NCBI RefSeq assembly: GCF_027579695.1
Contig: NC_083586.1
Span: 2,904,501 to 2,968,500 of the forward strand
DNA from: Neoarius graeffei
Taxonomy: Eukaryota > Chordata > Actinopteri > Siluriformes > Ariidae
Length of the DNA: 64,000 nt
Direction: 5' to 3'
Each line of letters opens with the position of its first letter. Within the stretch, counting starts at the first letter, position 1. The notes beneath the pieces were generated by a model. It was not told where the DNA came from and searched no databases. It was given only the letters and a program-made list of their open reading frames with translations. Shown piece after piece: positions 1-10,098 of the stretch. The translations under genes and the position numbers were made by a program.

Positions 1-2405
1 AGCCAAGGTGTACTCTCAATGGCAGGGGAACAACAACCGGTCAGACCCACCAAGAGCTGAGGTGGAAAAATACTGGAAAGACATATGGGAAAGAAAGGCA
101 TCACACAACACCGATGCCCAATGGTTAGTGGACCTAAGAGCTGACCACAGCAACCTCCCAGAACAAGAACCAGTAACCATCTCAATGGCAGACGTCCAAG
201 AAAGAGTGTCAAAGATGAAGAGCTGGACAGCACCAGGCCCCGATATGATCCATACGTACTGGCTGAAGAAGCTAACTGCACTCCATGAACGCCTAGCAGC
301 ACAGATGAACCAGCTGCTGAGGGATGGAACCCACCCAGAATGGTTAACCCAAGGCAGGACAGTCCTAATCATGAAGGACCCCCAGAAGGGACCCATCCCA
401 TCCAACTACCGGCCAATTACCTGTCTCTGCACAACATGGAAGGCCCTGTCAGGCATCATTGCGGCAAAAATGAGTAAGCATGTGGCTCAATACATGAGCG
501 AGGCACAGAAAGGAATTGGCAGTAACACCAGAGGAGCCAAGCACCAGCTACTGGCCGACAGAACAGTCGCCCGAGACTGTAAGAAGAGACAGACCAACCT
601 GTGCACTGCCTGGATTGACTACAAGAAAGCCTACGACTCAATGCCACACACATGGATACTGGAATGTCTGGAACTGTATAAGATCAACAGGAACCTAAGG
701 ACCTTCATACAGAACTCAATGGAAATGTGGAAGACAACCCTAGAGGCCAACTCAAAACCCATTGCCCAAGTCAACATCAAGTGCGGCATATACCAAGGAG
801 ATGCGCTATCACCACTGCTGTTCTGCATAGGCCTGAACCCCCTCAGTCAGATCATCACGAAGAGCGGCTACGGGTACCGATTCCGTAGTGGGGCAACAAT
901 CAGCCACCTGCTCTACATGGATGACATCAAGTTGTATGCCAGGAACGAGCGAGAAATAGACTCGCTGATCCACACCACCCGGATCTACAGCGATGACATA
1001 GGGATGTCATTCGGATTGGACAAGTGTGGCCGGATGGTCTCAAAGAGAGGCAAGATGATCCAGACTGAAGGGATTGACCTACCAGAGGGCAACATAGGTG
1101 ATATCCAAGACAGCTACAAGTACCTTGGCATCCCACAGGCTAATGGAAACCATGAAGAGGCCACAAGGAAGTCAACCACAGCCAAATACCTCCAGAGAGT
1201 AAGGCAGGTCCTGAAAAGTCAGCTGAATGGTAAAAACAAGGTCCGAGCCATCAACATGTACGCACTACCAGTCATCAGATACCCTGCTGGTATCATAAAC
1301 TGGCCAAAGGAGGAGATAGAAGCCACAGATATCAAGACTAGAAAGCTCCTCACCATGCATGGAGGGTTCCACCCCAAGTCCAGCACCCTGAGACTATACA
1401 CTAAGCGGAAAGAGGGAGGCCGAGGGCTAGTGAGCGTCAAGACCACAGTCCAGGATGAAACATCGAAAATCCGAGAATACATCAGAAAGATGGCCCCAAA
1501 GGATGAACTGCTAAGTGAATGTCTCAGGCAGCAGAACCCTGATGAGAGTGCAGAGGAGGAGGAGGAACAGACAACCTGGAGAGACAAACCCCTACATGGC
1601 ATGTACCACCGTCAGATAGAGGAAGTGGCTGATATCAAGAAATCCTACCAGTGGCTGGATAATGCAGGACTGACAGACAGCACAGAGGCACTAATCATGG
1701 CAGCGCAAGAACAGGCCATAAGCACAAGAGCCATAGAGGCCAGGATCTACCAGAGTAGATCAGACCCAAGATGCAGACTGTGCAAAGAAGCCCCTGAAAC
1801 AGTCCAGCACATAGTAGCAGGGTGTAAGATGCTAGCTGGATCAGCGTACATGGAGAGGCACAACCAAGTGGCTGGGATAGTATACAGGAACATCTGCAAC
1901 CAGTATGGAATAGAAGTACCCAAGTCCCAATGGGCCATACCACAGAAGGTGGCTGAGAACAACAGGGCCAAGATTCTGTGGGACTTCAGCTTCCAGACTG
2001 ACAAACAGATCCTGGCTAACCAACCGGACATAGTGGTGGTGGACAAAGAGCAGAAGAGGGTGGTGGTGATAGATGTGGCGATCCCAGCTGACGCCAACAT
2101 CAGGAAGAAGGAACATGAGAAACTTGAGAAGTATCAAGGGTTGAAAGAGCAGCTGGAACGGATGTGGAAGGTCAAGGGTTGCGTGGTCCCCGTGGTAGTG
2201 GGGGCACTTGGGGCAGTAACCCCCAAACTGGGAGAGTGGCTCCAGCAAATCCCAGGAACAACATCTGAAGCCTCAGTCCAGAAGAGCGCAGTCCTAGGAA
2301 CATCGAAGATACTGCGCAGAACCCTCAAACTCCCAGGCCTCTGGTAGAGGACCCGAGCTTGAGGATGACATGGATACCACCCCCCCGCCGGGGGTGAGAA
2401 GGAGA
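1..2405 (+). mobile_element. R4/Rex6-like LINE, 3' portion with short 3' UTR
   Basis: The ORF stop at 2345-2347 is followed by about 55 bp of 3' UTR containing a C/G hairpin-like run (ccccccgccggggg). The element then ends at a T-rich tract that passes straight into (TA)n. There is no poly(A) tail. R4-group elements such as Dong insert into simple repeats, so the TA tract may be the target site, though it could also have expanded from the tail. Confidence 0.7.
8..2347 (+). CDS. R4/Rex6-like non-LTR retrotransposon polyprotein (reverse transcriptase + REL endonuclease), 5' end outside window
   Basis: An uninterrupted 779-residue frame, open at the window edge, so the N-terminus is missing. 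Reverse transcriptase motifs are in order: the YRPITCL block near residue 135, the motif A aspartate in AWIDYKKAYD near residue 205, the GIYQGDALSPLLF block near residue 262, and the catalytic YMDD at residues 303-306. The C-terminus carries the restriction-enzyme-like endonuclease layout of the R2/R4 groups: a CCHC knuckle starting CRLC at residue 589 (C-x2-C, H, C), then PDIVVVD at 673 and a second acidic position at about 689. This endonuclease would nick the target for target-primed reverse transcription. The absence of stops over 2.3 kb suggests a young copy. Assignment to R4/Rex6 rather than another REL-type clade is from motif style only. Confidence 0.85.
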   Translation: MYSQWQGNNNRSDPPRAEVEKYWKDIWERKASHNTDAQWLVDLRADHSNLPEQEPVTISMADVQERVSKMKSWTAPGPDMIHTYWLKKLTALHERLAAQMNQLLRDGTHPEWLTQGRTVLIMKDPQKGPIPSNYRPITCLCTTWKALSGIIAAKMSKHVAQYMSEAQKGIGSNTRGAKHQLLADRTVARDCKKRQTNLCTAWIDYKKAYDSMPHTWILECLELYKINRNLRTFIQNSMEMWKTTLEANSKPIAQVNIKCGIYQGDALSPLLFCIGLNPLSQIITKSGYGYRFRSGATISHLLYMDDIKLYARNEREIDSLIHTTRIYSDDIGMSFGLDKCGRMVSKRGKMIQTEGIDLPEGNIGDIQDSYKYLGIPQANGNHEEATRKSTTAKYLQRVRQVLKSQLNGKNKVRAINMYALPVIRYPAGIINWPKEEIEATDIKTRKLLTMHGGFHPKSSTLRLYTKRKEGGRGLVSVKTTVQDETSKIREYIRKMAPKDELLSECLRQQNPDESAEEEEEQTTWRDKPLHGMYHRQIEEVADIKKSYQWLDNAGLTDSTEALIMAAQEQAISTRAIEARIYQSRSDPRCRLCKEAPETVQHIVAGCKMLAGSAYMERHNQVAGIVYRNICNQYGIEVPKSQWAIPQKVAENNRAKILWDFSFQTDKQILANQPDIVVVDKEQKRVVVIDVAIPADANIRKKEHEKLEKYQGLKEQLERMWKVKGCVVPVVVGALGAVTPKLGEWLQQIPGTTSEASVQKSAVLGTSKILRRTLKLPGLW

Positions 2406-2441
2406 TTTTTTTATATATATACAGTATATACAGTATATACA

Positions 2442-2486
<45 letters not shown>

Positions 2487-2487
2487 T
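2406..2487. repeat. TA/TACAG-rich microsatellite
   Basis: Three TATACAG-type units, then about 15 TA dinucleotides and a short (CA)n. It abuts the 3' end of the R4-like LINE on the left and the hAT terminus on the right. Confidence 0.9.
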
Positions 2488-2489
2488 TT

Positions 2490-2597
2490 CAAACGGAGTG
2501 GTATCGGTATGGTATCGGTATCGGCCGGTACTGCACAGCCAGGTATAGGTATCGGTATCGGGGCCAAAAAAATGGTATCGGTGCAACACTATTTAAT
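2490..2597 (-). mobile_element. Terminal fragment of a hAT-type DNA transposon
   Basis: Repeated GGTATCGGTATCGG motifs end in a sequence whose reverse complement begins TAGTGTTGCACCGATACC. This resembles the TGCACCGATAC-type subterminal repeats common in fish hAT elements. Only one end is seen, with no transposase and no second end. Family assignment is from memory of such termini. Confidence 0.5.
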
Positions 2598-2663
2598 ATA
2601 TTGGGAAGGGGAATCCATTCAGGTTATGCTTTTGTACTGAGCTTGCGCGCGCACACACACATC

Positions 2664-3021
2664 TTCTGTACAAATAATTTTTCAGTATCTTTTTCATTTT
2701 TTGATTCTACTTTCACTTTCTCCTTTTCCGCATTTTGAAATTTTTTTCAGAGAATGCCAAACTCTGGAAGTTTTAACTCCCATGCAAAGGCCGCAAGCAG
2801 AAGCCATCCACATCAGATCTGCCTTAATATCAACAGATCTTCAATTGAGGTACGTAAATCCATTCATCATAGCACATAAAATGAGTCCTTTTTTCCCCGC
2901 GAGTGTTGGCGTTAAGTACTAATCTTTTTTAAAAAAAATTTTCTACAAATAATTTTCCAGTATCATCTTCATTTTTATTGTACTGTTGCTTTCCTTTTTG
3001 TACTTTCCACTTTCGCTTTCC
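2664..3021 (+). repeat. Tandem 5' UTR units of L2 copy A (candidate promoter monomers)
   Basis: Unit 1 runs from about 2664 (tacaaataatttttcagtat) through a cagatctgccttaatatcaa stretch near 2814 to about 2890. Unit 2 starts near 2943 (tacaaataattttccagtat), is cut at 3021 by Rex3 and resumes at 6389, with the same cagatctgccttaatatcaa stretch near 6490. With Rex3 removed the offset between units is about 280-296 bp. ORF1 begins directly after unit 2. Tandem 5' UTR monomers drive transcription in some mammalian L1s; a similar role here is inference. Confidence 0.6.
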
Positions 3022-6000
3022 TGTCTCGTCTTCTTCCGCTTTATCCAGGGCCGGGTCGCAGAGGCAGCAGTCTGAGCATGGAAGCCCAAACTTCCCTTTT
3101 CTCAGACACCTCGGCCAGCTCCTCGGGAAGAACACCGAGGCGTTCCCAGGCCAGCCGAGAGACATAGTCCCTCCAGCGTGTCCTGGGTCTTCCCCTGGGC
3201 CTCCTCCCAGGGGGATATGCCTGGAACACCTCCCCAGGGAGGCGTCCAGGAGGCATCCGAAAGAGATGTCCGAGCCACCTCAGCTGATTCCTCTCGATGT
3301 GGAGGAGCAGTGGTTCTACTCCGAGCTCCTCCCAAGTGACTGTGCTTCTCACCCTCTCTCTAAGGGAGCGCCCAGCCACCCTGTGAAGGAAACTCGTTTC
3401 GGCCACTTGTATCCACGATCTTGTTTTTTCGGTCATTACCCAAAGCTCATGACCATTGGTGAGAGTTGGAACACAGATCGACCGGTAGATTGAGAGCTTT
3501 GCCTTTTGGCTCAGCTCCTTCTTCACCATGACGGACCGGTAAAGCAACCGCATCACTGTGGAGGCTGCACCGATCCGCCTGTCGATCTCACACTCTATCC
3601 TTCCCTCACTCGTGAACAAGATCCCGAGATACTTAAACTCCTCCACTTGAGGCAGGACTTCTCCACCAACCTGGAGAGGGCAAGCCACCCTTTTCCGGTC
3701 AAGAACCATGGCCTCAGACTTGGAGGTGCTGATTCTCATCCCAGCCACTTCACACTTGACTGCAAACCACCCCAGTGCATGCTGAAGGTCCTGGTTTGAA
3801 GAAGCCAACAGGACATCATCATCTGCAAAAAGCAGAGATGAAATCCTGTGGCTCCCAAACAGGATTCCTTCCGGCCCCTGGCTGTGCCTAGAAATTCTGA
3901 CCATAAAAATTATGAACAGAACCGGTGACAAAGAGCAGCCCTGCCAGAGTCCAACATGCACTGGGAACAGGTCTGACTTACTGCCGGCAATGCGAACCAG
4001 ACTCCTGCTCCGTTCATACAGGGACCGGACAGCCCTTAGCAAAGAGCCCCGAACCCCATACTCCCGAAGCACCATCCACAGAATACCATGAGGGACATGG
4101 TCGAATGCCTTCTCCAGATCCACAAAGCACATATGGACTGGTTGGGCAAACTCCCATGAACCCTTGAGCACCCTATGAAGGGTATAGAGCTGGTCCAGTG
4201 TTCCACGACCAGGACGAAAACTGCATTGTTCCTCCTGGATCCGAGGTTCAACTATTGGCCGAATTCTCCTCTCCAGTACCCTGGAGTAAACCTTCCCGGG
4301 GAGGCTGAGAAGTGTGATTCCCCTATAATTGGAGCACACTCTCTGGTCTCCTTTCTTAAAAAGAGGGACCACCACCCCAGTCTGCCACTCCAAAGGCACT
4401 GTCCCCGACCACCATGCGATGCTGCAGAGGCGTGTCAGTCAAGACAGCCCCACAACATCCAGAGACTTGAAATACTCAGGGTGGATCTCATCCACCCCCG
4501 GTGCCCTGCCACCGAGGAGCTTGAAAACCACCTCAGTGACTTTGGCTTGGGTAATGGACGAGTCCACCTCTGAGTCATCAGCCTTTGCTTCCTCAATGGA
4601 AGACGTGACAGTGGGATTGAGGAGATCCTCGAAGTATTCCTTCCACCACCCGACAATGTCCCCAGTCGAGGTCAACAGCTCTCCACCCGCACTGTAAACA
4701 GTGTTGGCAGAGTACTGCTTCCCCCTCCTGAGGCACCGGACGGTTTGCCAGAATTTCTTCGAGGCCAACTGATAGTCCTCCTCCATGGCCTCACCAAACT
4801 CCTCCCAGTTCCAAGTTTTTGCCTCTGCAACTGCCCGAGCTGCGGCACGCCTGGCCTGCCAATACCCGTCAGCTGCCTCTGGAGTCCCGGAGGCCAACAT
4901 GGCCTGATAGGACTCCTTCTTCAGCTTGACGGCGTCCCATACTTCTGGTGTCCACCACCTGGTTTGGGGATTGCCGCCACGACAGGCACCGGAGACCTTG
5001 CAACCACAGCTCCAAACAGCTGCGTCTACAATGGAGGTAGAGAACATGGTCCACTCAGACTCAATGTCCCCCACCTCCCTCGGAAGCTGGGAGAAGCTCT
5101 CCCGGAGGTGGGAGTTAAAGACCTCCCTGACAGAGTGCTCGGCCAGATGTTCCCAGCAGACCCTCACCATATGTTTGGGCCTGCCAGGTCTGTCTGGCTT
5201 CCTCCTCTGCCAGCGGATCCAACTCACCACCAGGTGGTGATCAGTTGACAGCTCAGCCCCTCTCTTCACCCGAGTGTCCAAGACATAGGGCTGGAGATCT
5301 GATGAAACGACAACAAATTCAATCATCGACCTCTGACCTAAGGTGTCCTGGTGCCACGTGCACTTATGGACACCCCTATGCTTGAACATGGTGTTCATTA
5401 TGGACAAACCATGACTAGCACAGAAGTCCAATAACAAAACAGTACTCGGGTTCAGATTGGGAAGGCCGTTCCTCCCAATCATGCCCCTCCAGGTGTCACT
5501 GTTGACACCCATGTGAGCGTTGAAGTACCCCAGTATAACAATGGAGTCCCCAGTCTGAGCACCTCTCAGTACCTCTCCCAGGGACTCCAAGAAGGCCGGA
5601 TACTCTATACTGCTATTCAGCCCGTAGGCACAAACAACAGCAAGAGCCCCCTCCCCGACCGGAAGGCGCAGAGAGGCGACCCTCTCGTTCACTGGGGTAA
5701 ACTCCAACACATGGCGGCTGAGCTGGGGAGCTATAAGCAAGCCCACACCAGCCTGCCGCCATTCACCATGGGCAACTCCAGAGAAGTGGAGAGTCCAGCC
5801 CTCCTCAAGGAGCTGGGTTCCGGAGCCCAAGCTGTGCGTGGAGGTGAGCCCAACTATCTCTAGCCAGTACCTCTCAACCTCCCGCACAAGCTCAGGCTCT
5901 TCCCCCCCAGCGAAGTGACATTCCATGTCCCAACAGCTAGCCACTGTGTTCAGGGATCAGGTTGTCGAGGCTCCTGCCTTCGATTACCGCTTAATCCACA

Positions 6001-6375
6001 CTGCACCAGCCCCCTACGGCTACCTCTGTGGGTGGTGAACCCACAGGAGGTCGGGCCCACATCACCGCTTTGGGCTGAGCCCGGCCGGGCCCAGTGGGCA
6101 AAGGCCCGGCCACCAAGCGCTCACATACGAGCCCCAACCCTGGGCCTGGCTCCAGGGTGGGGCCCCGGCTGCGCCATACCGGGTGACATCACGGTCCTTG
6201 ATTTTATTTTATCCATAAGGGTTTTGGTGAACTGCTCTTGGTCTGGCCTGTAACCTAGGACCTGTCTGCCTTGGGAGACCCTAACAGGGGCGTAATGCCC
6301 CTGACAACATAGCTCCTAGGATCATTCAAGCACACAAACCCCTCCACCACAATAAGGAGGCAGTTCTAGGAAGGG
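3022..6375 (-). mobile_element. Rex3 (RTE clade) LINE, full length with target-site duplication
   Basis: Flanked by an exact 13-bp direct repeat, actttcgctttcc, at 3009-3021 and 6376-6388. The 3' end (left side, minus strand) carries the ggataaagcgg motif of RTE-type tails. Two stretches match the standard Rex3 cytogenetic primers as I recall them: cggtgacaaagagcagccct near 3922 (one mismatch) and accaccaccccagtctgcca near 4367. The 5' region (about 5945-6375) is GC-rich and non-coding. The total of about 3.35 kb fits Rex3. It is inserted in the tandem 5' UTR of L2 copy A. Confidence 0.93.
3041..5944 (-). pseudogene. Rex3 ORF: AP endonuclease + reverse transcriptase, single in-frame stop
   Basis: One frame spans the whole region and is broken only by a TGA at 4439-4441, where the surrounding family motif expects Trp (TGG). 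The N-terminal part (5944 to about 5200) is an apurinic-endonuclease-like domain with YFNAHMGV and STDHHLVVS motifs. It is followed by a linker and RT motifs: NYRGITLLS, the motif A aspartate in CFVDLEKAFD, and a LLFADDDVLLAS block where the usual FADD is kept. The C-terminus has the RGRPRTRWRDY signature of fish RTE proteins. About 967 codons in total. This copy cannot make the full protein, but it is young. Confidence 0.9.
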
Positions 6376-6547
6376 ACTTTCGCTTTCCATTTTCTGTTTT
6401 TTTTCTTTTTTCAGAAGAACGCAGAGACTGGAAGCTTTCTTTTTTTCCCCCCTCCTCCTGTGCAAAGACCACAAGCGGAGGCCACCCACATCAGATCTGC
6501 CTTAATATCAATAGATCTTTGATTAAGGGTACGTGAATCTTTTCATC

Positions 6548-7458
6548 ATGGCACACCTTCAGCCTGTTCAGTGTGCTGAGTGCAGGATGTTTAGTTATTC
6601 TTCCTCCGTTGCTAGCGATAGCTTTATTTGTGATAAGTGCAGATTAGTTAGCTCTCTGACAGAGAATATTACAGTGCTAGAAGCGCGTGTCCAGGCTTTA
6701 GAGAAGGTCAGTGAGCGTGAGAACAGTATAGTTTTTGTAGAGGAAAGTCTGGATGCCCTAGGTGGAGTTAGTAATCCCCCAACTCCGGCATTAGAGCTTT
6801 CACAGCGGGGCGAATGGGTGACGGCTCGGCAGCATAAGCGTAGAGCCAAAGCTACCACTGAGGCTCACCCACGGGAGCACCACTCCTCTCTGCGTCACGT
6901 GTTGAACAGGTTTGCTCTCCTTAGTGATGCACTTGCTGAGAAACCTGAAAGGGCACTGGTTATAGGGGACTCTATCATACGGCACGTGAAATTAGCTCAG
7001 CCTTTAGGGGCACCAGCAGCTTTAGTCAGGTGTATACCGGGAGCCAGGGTGCCGGACATACCGTAGCAGGTAATCATAGGGTCCTAGGCAAGCACAGGTT
7101 CTCAAAGATAGTTATCCATGCAGGAGCTAATGATATATGCCTTCATCAGTCTAAGGTTACTAAGAGTAACTTTGTAGAGGTGTTTAAATTAGCGAAGGTG
7201 ATGTCCAATGCTGTAGTATGTTCTGGCCCCATCCCAATGCGGCGTGGTGATATAGCTTACAGCAGGTTATGGTCGCTGAACTGCTGGTTGTCCAGGTGGT
7301 GCTCTGAAAACAGTGTGGGCTTTATAGATAATTGGGCTAACTTTGAGGTCACTGCTGGCCTGTTAGGGCGGGATGGTATCCATCCCACTCGGGAAGGTGC
7401 TGCTCTCATTTCCTGCAGCATAGGTCATAGTCTCAGAACAGGCCTAGTTAATTCCTGA
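6548..7458 (+). pseudogene. L2 copy A ORF1 with zinc-ribbon-like start and SGNH/GDSL esterase-type domain
   Basis: ATG at 6548 starts MAHLQPVQCAECRMF, with paired CxxC motifs (CAEC, CDKC) and then a short coiled coil (LTENITVLEARVQALEKV). After a linker, an esterase-like fold is suggested by block I GDSIIRH near 6967, the GANDI block near 7125, and the catalytic DGIHPT block near 7372. Esterase-type ORF1 proteins are known from CR1/L2 LINEs. The two halves are in different frames, with a frameshift between about 7030 and 7090, so this copy is dead. The same 3' half occurs in L2 copy B at 56078-56310. Confidence 0.8.
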
Positions 7459-7903
7459 CAATCCAGAGCCAAGGCCAGGGAGCAGATGAACAGGCTAAAC
7501 TGACTGTCTGCTAGCTGCACAAAGTCGTCACTCGGGGTCCACTACATCGAGATGGTGTCTGTTCCCCGAGCTCAACAAAAAGGTAGAATTATTCAGAGAG
7601 TTTGTTCCAGTAACGTAATCAATATTAAATTAGATCATACTGACTGTACAGCTGCTGCCAGCACCTTTGATCTAAAGGTGGGGCTATTAAATATTAAATC
7701 TCTTACATCTAAAGCACTAATGGTTAATGAACTCATTACTGATCAGGAGTTTAATGTACTTTGTTTAACTGAAACATTGATTAAGCCAAATGAATATATA
7801 GCGTTAAATGAAGTGTGTCCTTCTGGATACAGTTATATACACCAGCCTTGTCTAACTGGCAGAGGAGGAGGCGTTGTGGTTATTTATAATGATTATCTAG
7901 GTG

Positions 7904-9035
7904 CAGGGGCGTAGCCATCATTTTAGAAGTGAGGGGGACAAATTGTTCAGACGTCTATTGAGTGATTTATCATCCTCTCGCATTCAATTGCACCTCTCCT
8001 TAGCAGCTAAAGAACCACATAACCACAAACAGCACAGCACCAGGGAACCAACTTTAGTTCTTTAAAATGAGATATCAAATCTAAAGTCAAAATCTATAAA
8101 TCTATAAAGTAAAATTTATAAATAGAATTAAGAATAGTAGTAGTGACATAGCTAGTTATATTCTCTTCTCACCTGTGACCCTGCATAATCATCCCTGTTG
8201 GCCTCTGGTCTACTGTCTCCTCTCTCACCCTGCTCTTTCTATTGTGGCAATAAAGATTAAAAAATATGTGGAAAGCAACATTTTGAAATAGAATTAGGAA
8301 TACAGTAATAATAATCAGCAAATTCATATACTTTAAACTTTAACTACCACAAAAATAAATTAAATCTTTACAAAAATAACAAAGGAACACAAATACATTT
8401 ATATTCTTATTTTCTACCCAGAAGTGAGTAGTCTTAGAGTAGCCAAAATAGTAACGTTACTCAAGTAAAAGTATTGTTACTTTAGAATAATATTACTCAA
8501 GTAAAAGTAAAATGTATTTTGCAACAAAACAACTCTTAAGAGTACAATTTATCCAAAAAGTTACTCAAGTAAATGTAAAGAGTAAATGTAACTAGTTACT
8601 ACCACCTCTAAGTTAGCTAGCTAGCTTAACTAACTAAATTGACATCTATTTGTCATCTTTTAGCTAAACATTATCTACATTCAACAGCATTACTCAACTT
8701 ACACGGTTTGTTTGGAAAAAACTGTCTAAAGTCTTTAGCCTCTTGGCTGGTTTGCTGAACATACAGAAGCGCTGCCCAGATCTGAATCACACCAAAGATA
8801 CTCATACAATATTTTCTAAAGCGTCTCTGATCACACATGACAGCGGTGTTTGTTTGCCGCCTTAGCTCCGCCTGCTCATGATGCGTTTAGAGGCGGCTCG
8901 GAAAAATGCATTTCCACATGTTAAAAATGAATTGAGTGGTTGTAATGGCTGTAAAAAGTGCGGGGAACAGAGGCCACAAATACAGGAAGTGCGGGGGCCA
9001 TGTCCCCTGCGTACCCCACATCCGCTACGCCCATG
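7904..9035. mobile_element. Non-autonomous hAT-type transposon with 8-bp target duplication
   Basis: It begins caggggcgtagc and ends gctacgcccatg, giving 12-bp terminal inverted repeats with one mismatch. The 8-bp target duplication tctaggtg is exact (7896-7903 and 9036-9043), as expected of hAT. The 1132-bp interior is AT-rich, has no transposase, and includes a run of TTACTCAAGTAAAAGTA-type motifs around 8457-8600. It interrupts the endonuclease of L2 copy A. Confidence 0.9.
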
Positions 9036-9751
9036 TCTAGGTGTAACACAAAAACATGGTTATAAATTCAATACATTTGAAGTTCTTCATACCCATATAA
9101 TGTATGTAGCCTCCAAAAATAAGTCTACCCAGTTAATTCCATTACTTATTATTTACAGGCCCCCGGGGCAATATTCTGAGTTTCTTTCTGAATTTGCAGA
9201 TTTTATCTCAGATCTGGTTATTTCCTTAGACAAAGCTTTAGTTGTCGGAGATTTTAATATTCACTTCGATAACCCAGAAGACCCTTTGAAAACAGCATTT
9301 GTGTCAATTTTAGATTCAGTAGGGATTAATCAGAATGTCATAGGACCAACCCATAATGGTGGTCACGCCCTCGATCTAATACTAGCATTCGGGTTAAACA
9401 TAGAAAATATAGTCATATTTCCACAGTCTGAAGTTATCTCTGATCATTATCTCATCTCATTCAAACTATGTCTGAGTAATAATATATACACATCACCACG
9501 TTACTGTATTAAACGTACATTCACGTCAACTACTGCACAGAGCTTTATAAATGATCTCCCAGAGTTATCAACTTTGACTGGGTCACTGTCAGCCCCTGCA
9601 GAACTTGTCCACTATAGACGCATGCACACCTGTAGTATGTAGTAGCAACGATTTCATGAATTTTTTTAATGACAAAATTGGTAATATCTGACAAAAAATT
9701 CAAACTAGTAATTTAAGGTCAGACAATGTCATTGACCCTGTAGTTAACAAT

Positions 9752-9752
<1 letters not shown>

Positions 9753-9799
<47 letters not shown>
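9753..9799. repeat. (AATC)n / (GATT)n microsatellite tail
   Basis: About 11 perfect tetranucleotide units at the 3' end of the minus-strand Rex1, consistent with a tail of that LINE. Confidence 0.9.
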
Positions 9800-10098
9800 C
9801 TTTTTTATTTTCATTGTCAAAATAACAACAAAATTCCGCTGGAGCAACCCAGTAGTAGGTGTAAAAGTGCATCATGTAAAAAGTGCATAGTAGTGCAAAG
9901 TCCCATAATACCCATTATAAATAGAGTCCAGTGCAGGCACGAAATGTAAACGGTCATAATCATAGCAGCAAGAGGTATGTCAGAAAACAGATCAAGAACA
10001 GGGGCACCAAAAACAGAGAGCATGGTCAGATGTGGAGTTAATGTAATGTTGCAGCAATGCAGAGTCCAATTCACAGTTATTGTAGGGTGAGGTGTGGT

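Noticed and set aside
2370..2738. Frames rich in TYR/ILE repeats on both strands
   Set aside because: Translation of the TA/TACAG microsatellite and the GGTATCGG repeat, not coding.
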